20,145 nt of DNA from CAZPZZ01 sp964591245. Lineage in GTDB: Bacteria; Acidobacteriota; Vicinamibacteria; Vicinamibacterales; UBA8438. Below the pieces are notes generated by a model. The model did not search any database. It saw only the letters and a program-made list of their open reading frames with translations, and was not told the origin of the DNA. A program made the translations under genes and the position numbers. Of this stretch, positions 1 to 7,790 are shown in pieces. Within the stretch, counting starts at the first letter, position 1. The number at the start of each line of letters is the position of its first letter. The stretch spans positions 1-20,145 of the forward strand of contig CAZPZZ010000069.1 in the NCBI GenBank assembly GCA_964591245.1. The letters run 5' to 3'.

Positions 1-319
1 GCGTGATGAAGAACTGGCTCCCGTTGGTTCCCGGGCCGGCATTCGCCATCGAAAGCACGCCAGCGGAATCGTGGCGTCGAACGGGACTAAATTCGTCGCC
101 AAACGTATAGCCCGGCCCGCCCATGCCAGTGCCGGTCGGATCTCCACCCTGAATCATGAAGTCGGGAATGACCCGGTGAAACTTCAACCCGTTGTAGTAG
201 CCACGCTGAGCCAGGTTGACGAAGTTGGCGACGGTCATCGGCGCCTCCTCGGAAAACAGCGTTACCCGGATTTCCCCTCGGGTCGTGGTCAACACCGCAG
301 TCAGTGCATCATCTGCCAT
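1..319 (-). CDS. Peptidyl-prolyl cis-trans isomerase, cyclophilin type (3' end cut by window edge)
   Basis: Cyclophilins catalyse cis-trans isomerisation of peptide bonds before proline and assist protein folding. Reading the minus strand from ATG at 319 gives 106 residues beginning MADDALTAVLTTTRGEIRVT, then FSEEAPMTVANFVNLA, FHRVIPDFMIQGGDPTGTG and NAGPGTNGSQFFI. These are the canonical cyclophilin core, including the catalytic Arg of FHRVI and the Q of MIQGGD. The gene runs off the left edge, so about 50-60 C-terminal residues are missing. There is no signal peptide, so it is probably cytoplasmic. The start is well supported by GGAGGAGG about 7 nt upstream. A 7-bp GC hairpin lies just upstream of that ribosome binding site. 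The family call is very secure; which paralogue it is cannot be said. Confidence 0.95.
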   Translation of the reverse strand, partial: MADDALTAVLTTTRGEIRVTLFSEEAPMTVANFVNLAQRGYYNGLKFHRVIPDFMIQGGDPTGTGMGGPGYTFGDEFSPVRRHDSAGVLSMANAGPGTNGSQFFIT

Positions 320-631
320 ACTCGTGCCTCCTCCAAGTCGGCCGCAGCCACCGCGGCCGTAAAATGTGTCATGTCTGACGTGATTCAGGAATAACGGATC
401 TCTTGATAACAGGGCCGACCGCTCCGCCCCATCAGTGTCACGCGGCGGCAGCGCTCGTCGAACAGGGACGCATCACCCCGACCCGCACGCAGATCGCGCC
501 TCGGGCATCGATAACTATAGAAACGTCAACGACTCTCCACCCTGCCTCAGATCTGAGAGGCACACCTGCCGAGACACGCACGACAGGGAGGAAACACCCC
601 TCCCCATCGTGCCGGCCCCTGGCACAGTCCG
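320..631. other. Intergenic region between lectin-like gene and cyclophilin gene
   Basis: This 312-bp stretch lies between two minus-strand genes and should hold the end of the lectin-like transcript and the cyclophilin promoter. A weak stem GTGCC/GGCAC (609-613 with 621-625, 7-nt loop) sits just past the lectin-like stop codon but has no T tract, so I do not call it a terminator. No convincing -35/-10 pair is visible. Open frames here are rich in Arg, Ser, Pro and His and do not look like protein. Confidence 0.5.
339..359. promoter_or_regulatory. GC-rich hairpin in the leader of the cyclophilin gene
   Basis: CGGCCGC (339-345) and GCGGCCG (353-359) form a perfect 7-bp stem with a 7-nt loop. 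On the minus strand it would lie in the 5' leader of the cyclophilin mRNA, 4-5 nt before the Shine-Dalgarno at about 327-334. It could affect ribosome access, or it could be chance in GC-rich DNA. Confidence 0.25.
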
Positions 632-1309
632 CTAGTCAATTGCGAAGCAGTAGAACAAACCTGCTCCGCCGGTGGCGACCAGATTCTCCTGCCCGCATCC
701 ACGGCTGGGGTGAGAAGAGTTCCAGGACCCGTTTCCGCCGCCCTGTTTATCGGAATGCCCCACTTGCGCCGAGCCCGATGCATCCGTACTCATCCAATTC
801 CCACAGCTGTGATCGGCACCATCGGTGAAGCCCCGACCGTCTGGCTGCGTTCCCGTGAGAATATCGTGCTGATTCGGTGAGTCCCCCACCCCGTTGACGA
901 CCTGCCCCTCCTCGGTCAACGAAATCACCTTGCCCAGGGCGTTACCCAGCCTGGCCTGCTCCAAGGCATCTCCGTGCAGTTCTCCAACATCCTGTGCAAC
1001 TCGACGTCGCCCACCGTGGGCGTACCAGGGGCCACCGCCGATGCTTTCGCGTGCTTCAACCTCATTCGCCCCATGCGTGCTGAGATACGCACGCCAGGTC
1101 GAATTCCCACGCCCCACCGCCGCCGCCAACGACTGACAATGCGCATCGGCTCCGGCCAACCCACCTAGATTGGCACCATCTCCGAGTCCAACGCTGGTGA
1201 CAAAGAATGACATGGGCTCTGGGTCCGGAGCCTGCGCCACAATCATGGGAGAAAACGCCGCAATGAGCGCACCGGTCAGAACAAGCGCCGATAGAATCCT
1301 CTTCTGCAT
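632..1309 (-). CDS. Secreted lectin/endostatin-like protein, function unknown
   Basis: This 225-residue protein has a clear signal peptide (MQKR, then a hydrophobic stretch ending in VAQA at about 24-27), so it is exported. The mature part starts with FFVTSVGLGDGANLGGLAGAD and contains TWRAYLST (71-78), VNGVGDSPNQHDILTG (138-153), SWNSSHPSRGC (195-205) and ends GGAGLFYCFAID. I recognise this pattern from secreted proteins related to the collagen NC10/endostatin and C-type-lectin-like fold (similar to DUF1554-type proteins); the family name is from memory. Four cysteines (58, 169, 205, 221) could make two disulfides. The start is supported by GGAG 5 nt upstream of the ATG. Its ligand is unknown. 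It is the only gene on its transcript as far as the sequence shows. Confidence 0.75.
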   Translation of the reverse strand: MQKRILSALVLTGALIAAFSPMIVAQAPDPEPMSFFVTSVGLGDGANLGGLAGADAHCQSLAAAVGRGNSTWRAYLSTHGANEVEARESIGGGPWYAHGGRRRVAQDVGELHGDALEQARLGNALGKVISLTEEGQVVNGVGDSPNQHDILTGTQPDGRGFTDGADHSCGNWMSTDASGSAQVGHSDKQGGGNGSWNSSHPSRGCGQENLVATGGAGLFYCFAID

Positions 1310-1531
1310 AATGACTCCAGTGTAAACGAGGCCGCACCGCCTCCGCGGCGATCATGCCACGGGCCGTAACGCCGCCCCGGAATTGAGTGTGCGCCAGAAT
1401 TCTATGTCGAGCCACGCTGAGGCACCAAGAACCGCCCCGCAAAGACCGAAGTTGCACATGGCGACCCAAGAATGCGAGGTTTCTAACCGGAACCGCTACT
1501 TTCCATCCGCTGACAGCCGATATCACGATCG

Positions 1532-1747
1532 ATGGTATGGTTCGTTAACACCCGTGATCGTGAGACCAAACGCATCGGGCTGCATTGTCGCCACCAGGGC
1601 GCGACCTACACGCTCACCCTTGTAAATCCCAACGGCAGTGAAACCACCACAACGTTCGTCGACGAAGACAGCATGATCGCGAAGGCAGTAGAAATACACC
1701 TCGAGCTTGTTGACGACGGATGGCAGGCACTTCCACGGGCGCACTGA
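1532..1747 (+). CDS. Small hypothetical protein, 71 aa
   Basis: I do not recognise this protein. It starts MVWFVNTRDRETKRIGLHCR, contains an alternating polar/hydrophobic stretch (ATYTLTLVNPNGSETTTTFV) typical of beta strands, and ends with a likely amphipathic helix (DSMIAKAVEIHLELVDDGW). Composition is balanced and protein-like, unlike the Arg/Pro-rich shadow frames nearby. There is no signal peptide or membrane segment. No strong Shine-Dalgarno precedes the ATG, which lowers confidence. It stands alone between the lectin-like gene, which diverges from it, and the first PQQ dehydrogenase, which converges on it. Confidence 0.6.
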   Translation: MVWFVNTRDRETKRIGLHCRHQGATYTLTLVNPNGSETTTTFVDEDSMIAKAVEIHLELVDDGWQALPRAH

Positions 1748-1789
1748 CAACTCTCACGAGAACTTGCTTTCTCTAACCAAGACGTTCGG

Positions 1790-1802
1790 CGTGGTCCCCA
1801 CG
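1790..1802. terminator. Weak hairpin between convergent genes
   Basis: CGTGG (1790-1794) and CCACG (1798-1802) pair around a 3-nt loop, with a further GTT/AAC pairing outside after a bulge. It lies between the stop codons of the small plus-strand gene and the minus-strand PQQ dehydrogenase. No T tract follows on either strand, so a terminator role is only suggested by position. Confidence 0.2.
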
Positions 1803-1856
1803 AACAGTTGATCGCGCTGCTTTCGCTCTCCGCCAAGGACCGGAGGCATCCGCGGG

Positions 1857-3863
1857 CTAGGGCAGCGCCAGCGCGACAATCTCAGCGCCCGTTGGCGCCG
1901 CCGCAGTCCCGACGGCGACCGCGATGTACTGCGTCCCCTCGTGCAAATACGTGATGGGGTTGCCATAGGGCACGGCGGGCAGGTCCACCGACCCGAGATA
2001 CGCCCCTGTCTCTTTGTCATAGGCCGTGATGACTCGTGCTGCCGCCGTTTCGTCCTCGACATAACGACCGCCAGAATTCACCACCAGGAGCGTCTTCGTC
2101 ACCAGTGGCCCTCCCCCATGCATCCCCGCGTGTCCCCCGAGCGGCGGCAAATTGAGGTCGCGCAGCACCGGATGATTCCGAGGGCCATCCCCATGAGGAC
2201 TCATCCACGCGTGATCACCGGTATTGAGATCAATGGCTGTCACGCGCTTGTAGGGCGGCTTCACGAGTGGCAATCCCTGCGGCCCCGGCACCGCCACCGC
2301 CCAGGGATCGGTGAAATACCCGACGGTCGCCGGCGGCGGGTACTCCACCAACTCGACGGCGCGCAATCGTGTCTGGGATGGCACAAACAGCCGCCCCGTC
2401 TCCGGATCAACCGCGGCACCTGGCCAATTGACACCGCCTCCAGGGCCCGGCGATTGAATGATCGGCCTGCCTTCTCCACGCACCGGAGGCGGAGTAAAAA
2501 TAGGTACGAGCTGAGCCCGCCCCGCGATCCGGATCGCTTCTTCCCGCAGCGCCGGTGTGAAGTTGATGAGATCGTCGACGGTAATACCCTGGAGATCGAA
2601 AGGCGCCGGTTTGGTCGGAAATGGCTGCGTCGCCGCGTACCATTCGCCCGGCACGTCTCCTGCCGGCACCGGCCGCTCCTCTATCGGCCACACCGGCTCA
2701 CCGGTGACCCGATCAAAGACGTAGGTAAATGCCTGCTTACTCGTTTGCGCAATTGCCTTGATCTCACGCCCATCGACAGTAATGTCAACCAAGTTGCCGG
2801 CGGTCGGGAAATCGTAATCCCAGAGACCATGGTGGACCGCTTGGAAATGCCACACTCGCTGTCCCGTCTCCACGTCCACGGCAATGAGACTCTCCGCAAA
2901 CAGGTTGTCCCCCGGCCGCATACCTCCGTACCAGTCGTTGGTCGGGGTCCCCGTCGGCAGGTATACATAACCAAGCTCCTCGTCCACCGCCATCGTGCCC
3001 CACACATTCGTGTGGCCACTGTAGCGCCAGGACTCGTCCTGCCACGTGTCCGCCCCGAATTCGTCCCCCTGCGGGATCGTGTGGAAAATCCACTTCATCT
3101 CACCGGTGCGCGCGTCGAATGCCCGCACGTGCCCCGGATCGGCTTCTCGCCGGGTCAACGACGTGTCCTGCACGATGCTTCCGACAATCACGGTATCGCC
3201 CACGATCGCCAGCGGCTGCGAGTGCGTCAGCCGTGCCCGATCTACCGGACGCCCAAGACTGGTACTGAGATCAACCGCACCATCTGCGCCAAAGTCCGCG
3301 TACAGCGCACCAGTCCGCGCATTCATCGCCACGAGCAGCAGGTCGTGTGTGGCGATGAAAATGCGTGCATCGCCACTCTCGGTATCCTCCCAGTAGGACA
3401 CGCCACGATGCTGCCAGCCCATGTTCGCCGGTCGTTCCATCCGATCGTAGGTTCGCGGATCGTACGACCACACAAGTTCACCACTCCCGGCATCCAACGC
3501 CGCCACCTGGCCGAGGGCGGTACTGGCGTAGACCAAGCCTCCCACCATCAGCGGCGCCGTCTTGAACGGCCCGGGCCGAATTGCGTCATTCTCCGCAGCC
3601 ACCTCACCCGAAAGGGAGGTCCATCGCCAGGCGACCTGTAACTCCGGAAAGTTCTCCGCGGTGATCTGGTCAAGTGGTGAGTACTTCGTATTTGCGGGCT
3701 CGGCCCCGAAGGCTCGCCACTCCCCCACCGCTCCAACAGGCTGCGCCGCGGCCATAGACGCCACGGATACCGCCAACCAGCCGAAAATCAACCAGCGCAC
3801 CAGACCAGGCCTGCACCGGACATCGGCATGGCCATCCCCTCTCACGCTCGCTCTTCTCTCCAC
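1857..3863 (-). CDS. PQQ-dependent dehydrogenase 1 (periplasmic quinoprotein)
   Basis: This 668-residue protein belongs to the quinoprotein glucose/alcohol dehydrogenase propeller family, which oxidises alcohols or sugars in the periplasm with pyrroloquinoline quinone and passes electrons to quinone or cytochrome c. After a signal peptide (hydrophobic residues 21-40, cleavage near AAAQ) come the entry motif GEWRAFGAEPANTKYSPLDQ (47-66) and tryptophan-docking repeats such as DARTGEMKWIF. WHFQAVHHGLWDYDFP carries D349 and IAQTSKQAF carries K376; their 27-residue spacing equals that of D466 and K493 of E. coli membrane glucose dehydrogenase. There is no N-terminal five-helix anchor and no haem motif CxxCH, so a separate electron acceptor is needed. 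The GTG start abuts the TAG of the upstream MBL gene, with AGGTGA 7 nt before it, so translation is probably coupled; GTG at 3845 is an alternative. Substrate unknown. Confidence 0.93.
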   Translation of the reverse strand: MERRASVRGDGHADVRCRPGLVRWLIFGWLAVSVASMAAAQPVGAVGEWRAFGAEPANTKYSPLDQITAENFPELQVAWRWTSLSGEVAAENDAIRPGPFKTAPLMVGGLVYASTALGQVAALDAGSGELVWSYDPRTYDRMERPANMGWQHRGVSYWEDTESGDARIFIATHDLLLVAMNARTGALYADFGADGAVDLSTSLGRPVDRARLTHSQPLAIVGDTVIVGSIVQDTSLTRREADPGHVRAFDARTGEMKWIFHTIPQGDEFGADTWQDESWRYSGHTNVWGTMAVDEELGYVYLPTGTPTNDWYGGMRPGDNLFAESLIAVDVETGQRVWHFQAVHHGLWDYDFPTAGNLVDITVDGREIKAIAQTSKQAFTYVFDRVTGEPVWPIEERPVPAGDVPGEWYAATQPFPTKPAPFDLQGITVDDLINFTPALREEAIRIAGRAQLVPIFTPPPVRGEGRPIIQSPGPGGGVNWPGAAVDPETGRLFVPSQTRLRAVELVEYPPPATVGYFTDPWAVAVPGPQGLPLVKPPYKRVTAIDLNTGDHAWMSPHGDGPRNHPVLRDLNLPPLGGHAGMHGGGPLVTKTLLVVNSGGRYVEDETAAARVITAYDKETGAYLGSVDLPAVPYGNPITYLHEGTQYIAVAVGTAAAPTGAEIVALALP

Positions 3864-5480
3864 CTAGTTCTCACCTTCCAGCGCCGCCAAGGCGGCTACG
3901 AATTCACTCCAGGGCACCGGATTGCCGTGAACAGGCGCCAGGGTTTCGACGTCGAGGTTCATACGCTCCACCTGCGTATTGAGACTCCTCATCGCCGGCA
4001 GTTGCGCCGCGCGGGGCGCCTCGTGGGTATCGAAGAGATCTGCCTGGAACGCAATGTTTTCGGCCGGCAAGTACGCCATCAACATCCCGGTGACATGGCG
4101 TAAGGGCTGTACGTAATACACGCGCAAGATGCGGGAATCATCGGCAATAACGTAGTTCTCCTGGACCGCCTCATAGTTGTATCCTTCTGCCAGCTCTGTC
4201 GGGGGCCACTGCGACACAATATCGGGCTCCACGGTCCTCGGTTCATAGCTCAGCACGTCGTGATTCAGAAAATCGACGTTGGAAAAATGTGTGACGATCG
4301 TCGCCCCGATGTGCAGGTACGTACGCAGCCCACCGATGGAATCAAAGTGGGGATGCGAGGTAATCAGCCAGCGAATGGGCTTGCCCGGCGCGAGCGTCAC
4401 GATTTCCTCAATCACGGCAAGGCTGCGAGCCTCATTCCCGGGCGCTTCGAACACGGCGACAAAGTCATCGAATTCCACCATGTAACTGTTGGCGGGGCCG
4501 CCGCCGAGTCGATAGACGCCATCAGCGATTTCTTCGACGGTCACCTCCAACGGGAACGTGGCGCTTGCCACCGCCGGCGGCACCGGAACTGGCTCACCAC
4601 ACGCATGGGGCTGTACCTCTGGGAAACTTCCCCCGTAGGCGTTGTGCCCCGTGCTCCTGCGATAGAACTGCCAGTTGTCATCCCATCCTTGATGGGAATG
4701 CCAGTTGATGGGCCATTTCACATCTCCGAATGTTTCCTGTTCGGTCGACTCGTGTTCAATGTTGAAATCTCCCAAGGCCGGGATGTTGACTGTGGTCTTG
4801 ATCCGCTGGATTTGATTTCGAGAGTTGATCGTGGCATCGACCTGATATTTGCCAAACATGGTGATGGCCACCACGTGCATCCTCTCAGGACCGACGACAT
4901 TTCCGTCCCGACCCTTCTCAATTTGCTCCCAGCGCCAGAAGGCCACAGGATTCGCGCCGGGTAAACGAGCGGCTTTTAGAAAACCGTGCGGATTGAGCCA
5001 CATATCGAGCTGATAGATCTCGGCGAGTTCCGGTGGCACGGCAACCGGTGCGCCGTCACCATCCATGTGCCAGGCATGGTCTCCATTGACGATGTGCGTC
5101 TGGCGAGTCGCTTGCTGCGTCGGTGTGCCACCGCGCCATCCGAGTCCGTACTTCCAGGAGGCTGGATTCAGCCCTGGCTGGCGATCAAATGTTTCGGTGC
5201 TCGTCCCCGCCTCCCAATCGATCGTACGGGTGTAGTTCGACAGCTGATCGATCCGCGGCCAATCAATGTTGACCGCGTTCTCGAACGTCTGCCCGACCGC
5301 GCCGCCATAGCCGGTGCCGGAGTACGTAATGCACCGTAGGTTGGCCTCACCAATCTCCTCCGCAGCGGCGGCCAGAAGCGGTGCAGGGTCGACAAACCCG
5401 GGAGGAAATTCTTGGGCGGACGTCTGTACTCCGCCCATCCACAGGACCAGCGCCATCATGCTCATAGAACGTCTTGCCAT
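3864..5480 (-). CDS. Secreted metallo-beta-lactamase-fold hydrolase with a two-domain layout
   Basis: This 538-residue protein starts with a signal peptide (MARRSMSMMALVLWMGGVQT, cleavage near SAQ). Residues 25-300 form a beta-rich region I cannot name; residues 310-538 are the metallo-beta-lactamase fold. The metal motif reads HPHFDS (376-381), with later ligands H462 (RHVTG), D481 (QADLFD) and H518 (PVHGNP). In the usual HxHxDH motif the last residue is His, here Ser381, so the second metal site may be altered. I chose the ATG at 5480 because GGAGGAAG precedes it closely; an upstream ATG at 5525 has no signal-like start. The stop touches the start of PQQ dehydrogenase 1, so the two are almost certainly one operon. 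Substrate unknown; a periplasmic esterase or lactonase acting with the dehydrogenase is an inference. Confidence 0.9.
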   Translation of the reverse strand: MARRSMSMMALVLWMGGVQTSAQEFPPGFVDPAPLLAAAAEEIGEANLRCITYSGTGYGGAVGQTFENAVNIDWPRIDQLSNYTRTIDWEAGTSTETFDRQPGLNPASWKYGLGWRGGTPTQQATRQTHIVNGDHAWHMDGDGAPVAVPPELAEIYQLDMWLNPHGFLKAARLPGANPVAFWRWEQIEKGRDGNVVGPERMHVVAITMFGKYQVDATINSRNQIQRIKTTVNIPALGDFNIEHESTEQETFGDVKWPINWHSHQGWDDNWQFYRRSTGHNAYGGSFPEVQPHACGEPVPVPPAVASATFPLEVTVEEIADGVYRLGGGPANSYMVEFDDFVAVFEAPGNEARSLAVIEEIVTLAPGKPIRWLITSHPHFDSIGGLRTYLHIGATIVTHFSNVDFLNHDVLSYEPRTVEPDIVSQWPPTELAEGYNYEAVQENYVIADDSRILRVYYVQPLRHVTGMLMAYLPAENIAFQADLFDTHEAPRAAQLPAMRSLNTQVERMNLDVETLAPVHGNPVPWSEFVAALAALEGEN

Positions 5481-5559
5481 GCTTCCTCCATTAAGCGAGC
5501 CGAATGCGACGGCCCTCCGGGTCACTCCCGTTCAGGTTCCGTCCCGACCCACAGTATGC

Positions 5560-5569
5560 GTCACGTGAC
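5560..5569. promoter_or_regulatory. 10-bp perfect palindrome in the divergent MBL/PQQ spacer
   Basis: GTCACGTGAC reads the same on both strands and sits in the 204-bp region between the divergent MBL gene and PQQ dehydrogenase 2. Its central CACGTG is a common dimer-binding core. It may be an operator for a shared regulator, but a single 10-bp palindrome can occur by chance. Confidence 0.25.
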
Positions 5570-5653
5570 CAACTCGAACGACAACCCGGCTCTCCCACTC
5601 GACGAGAAGCAATCGTCGGACGCATACGCCAGAATCTCCGCTCCTCAGAAACG

Positions 5654-5683
5654 AGCCTATGACCCAAGGTAAGATCCCGTCAA
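5654..5683 (-). promoter_or_regulatory. Possible promoter for the MBL/PQQ dehydrogenase 1 operon
   Basis: On the minus strand TTGACG (5683-5678) is followed after 18 nt by TAGGCT (5659-5654). The -35 is close to consensus, the -10 is poor. It would give a leader of about 165 nt before the MBL start and would overlap the region just upstream of PQQ dehydrogenase 2. Confidence 0.22.
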
Positions 5684-5684
5684 G

Positions 5685-7790
5685 ATGCTGACTACCCCGA
5701 TCACGCAGATCAGAGACTGTATCCGTCAAGTCCACCGAACGGCAATCCCGCAGACGGCCCGAGGACGCGTCATCCGGAACACCATCTTCGTCGGGCTGCT
5801 CACCGGATGGGCGGGCACCCTGGCGACCGCCGCCCAGCAGGGCGCGACCGATGGTGAGTGGCGCAGCTATGGTGGCGACCTCGGCAGCACGAAGTATTCT
5901 CCGCTGGCCACCATCGACGCCACAAATTTCTCCGACCTCGACATCGCATGGGAGACTGAGACACCCGACGCACGACTGGATCTCGGCATGATCCAAACGC
6001 GTATCAACCAGCGTGCCCTGCCTACCCAAGCCGCAGTGCCAGCCGGTGGTAATCGCTACGGCATCACGGTCCGCTACTTTAACGCCACCCCGCTCATGGT
6101 GGAAGGCGTCCTGTATGTGTCAACGCCACTCTATCAGGGCGCCGCCATCGACGCCCGCACCGGCGAAACGTTGTGGGTCTACAACCCGGAAAGCTATCTT
6201 GGTGGGCCTCCACCACATCGATTCAATTCCCGAGGAGCGGCCTACTGGAGCGATGGCGAGAAATCCCGGTTGTTTTGGGGCACCGGCGACGGTTTTCTTA
6301 TCGCGGTCGACGCGAACACAGGAGAACCGGCGCTCGAGTTTGGCAACGCGGGCCGCGTCGATCTCATGGATGGAATCCCGCGCGCCGTGCGCGGTTCCTA
6401 TAACTACCTCGGCCGCAACTGGCTGGGCGTCGCCTCACCTCCGATCGTGGTTCGAGACGTGGTCATCACGCCAACCATCATTTCGGACTACACCATCGCC
6501 AAGGAAGCACCTCCCGGCTGGATCAAGGGTATCGACGCTCGCACCGGCGATCTGCGCTGGATGTTCCGCACCGTTCCCCAGGCGGACGACTTTGGCGCAG
6601 ACACCTGGGGAGACGAATCCTGGCGGTACTCAGGCAACACCAATGTCTGGAGCATGATGAGCGCCGACGAAGCCGCAGGCTACGTCTATCTACCGACAGG
6701 TACACCTACAAGCGACTACTACGGGGGGCATCGACCGGGAGACAACCTTTTCGCGGAGAGCCTGGTCGCACTCGACGCCGAGACCGGCGGACGCATGTGG
6801 CATTTCCAGGCGGTGCACCATGGTGTCTGGGACTATGACTTCCCGGCCGCGCCAACGCTCGTCGATATCTCCGTGGACGGCCGTTCCATTCCTGCTATCG
6901 CGCAGGTGAGCAAGCAGGGCTTCACGTACGTCTTCGACCGCATTACGGGAGAGCCGGTCTGGCCAATCGAAGAACGTCCGGTCGAGACGGACACCAACCT
7001 CGAGGGCGACACCTTGTCGCCGACCCAGCCCTTCCCAACCAAGCCGCCTCCCTTCGAAGCGCAGGGGATCACGATCGACGATCTCGTGGACTTCACACCT
7101 GAGTTACGGGCACTGGCGGTAGAAGCGATACAGGGATTCCGGCTCGGCCCCCTCTTTACCCCTCCGATGCGCAGCGTCGAGAACGGGGTCCAGGGCACGA
7201 TTCAAAGGCCGGCGATCGACGGGGGAGCAAATTGGGGTGGGGCCGGGGTTGACCCTGAAACGGGCATACTCTACGTGCCATCGAACAACGGTTTCTCCGT
7301 CATCAAGTACTACACTCCGGACCCCGCGGACGGTGGAAACCTCCAATTTACTCAAAGCGCCTTTGGAAGTGGCCGGCAACCAACGATGCCGCAGGGTTTA
7401 CCCCTCTTCAAACCCCCGTACTCGCGTATGACGGCAATTGACCTGAACGCCGGCGAGACGGCCTGGATGCAACCGAACGGAGATGGCGACCGCTTCCGCA
7501 ATCACCCGCGACTACGCTCCCTCAACCTACCTCCGCTCGGGGGCGATGGACGAGGTGGACCGCTGATAACCAAGACGCTCCTGGTTAGTGCCCTGACAGC
7601 CGGGGGAAGCGATGGTGGACCGCGTCTCGTTGCCCGCGACAAGCGAACCGGCCACATCGTCGGCTCTGTCGATCTCCCGAGCGGGGCGCTCAGCACGCCG
7701 ATGACCTATATGCTCGACGAGACGCAGTACATCGCGTTGACGGTCGGTGGCGAGGTCCCCCGACTTATCGCCCTGACACTGCCGCAGTAG
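5685..7790 (+). CDS. PQQ-dependent dehydrogenase 2 (periplasmic quinoprotein)
   Basis: This 701-residue paralogue of the flanking dehydrogenases has a long N-terminus with a hydrophobic signal segment (about 32-50, ending LATAAQQ). DGEWRSYGGDLGSTKYSPLA (56-75) opens the propeller; WHFQAVHHGVWDYDFP carries D383 and IAQVSKQGF carries K410, matching E. coli glucose dehydrogenase D466/K493 in spacing. It shares with dehydrogenase 3, but not 1, a longer segment between the first tryptophan motif and TPLMVEGVLY (about 92-134), and a glycine-rich GGPLITKTLL near the C-terminus. The start ATG has only a weak GGTAAG ribosome site. It is transcribed away from the MBL gene and its last 26 bp overlap the 3' end of the convergent secreted-protein gene. 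No haem motif. Substrate unknown. Confidence 0.92.
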   Translation: MLTTPITQIRDCIRQVHRTAIPQTARGRVIRNTIFVGLLTGWAGTLATAAQQGATDGEWRSYGGDLGSTKYSPLATIDATNFSDLDIAWETETPDARLDLGMIQTRINQRALPTQAAVPAGGNRYGITVRYFNATPLMVEGVLYVSTPLYQGAAIDARTGETLWVYNPESYLGGPPPHRFNSRGAAYWSDGEKSRLFWGTGDGFLIAVDANTGEPALEFGNAGRVDLMDGIPRAVRGSYNYLGRNWLGVASPPIVVRDVVITPTIISDYTIAKEAPPGWIKGIDARTGDLRWMFRTVPQADDFGADTWGDESWRYSGNTNVWSMMSADEAAGYVYLPTGTPTSDYYGGHRPGDNLFAESLVALDAETGGRMWHFQAVHHGVWDYDFPAAPTLVDISVDGRSIPAIAQVSKQGFTYVFDRITGEPVWPIEERPVETDTNLEGDTLSPTQPFPTKPPPFEAQGITIDDLVDFTPELRALAVEAIQGFRLGPLFTPPMRSVENGVQGTIQRPAIDGGANWGGAGVDPETGILYVPSNNGFSVIKYYTPDPADGGNLQFTQSAFGSGRQPTMPQGLPLFKPPYSRMTAIDLNAGETAWMQPNGDGDRFRNHPRLRSLNLPPLGGDGRGGPLITKTLLVSALTAGGSDGGPRLVARDKRTGHIVGSVDLPSGALSTPMTYMLDETQYIALTVGGEVPRLIALTLPQ

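Noticed and set aside
403..828. 141-aa open frame crossing the 320-631 intergenic region
   Set aside because: Rich in Arg, Ser, Thr and Pro, runs antisense into the lectin-like gene, and lacks a ribosome site; judged non-coding.
632..1526. Long direct continuation of minus-strand frames (1062-1526)
   Set aside because: This 154-aa frame overlaps the lectin-like gene in another frame and has a Cys/Trp/Arg-rich random-looking translation.
1941..3641. 566-aa open frame on the plus strand
   Set aside because: It is fully antisense to PQQ dehydrogenase 1 and is rich in Arg, His and Pro, as expected for a shadow frame in high-GC DNA. No domain is recognisable.
4260..4964. 234-aa open frame on the plus strand
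   Set aside because: Antisense to the MBL-fold gene, which has signal peptide, metal ligands and a good ribosome site.
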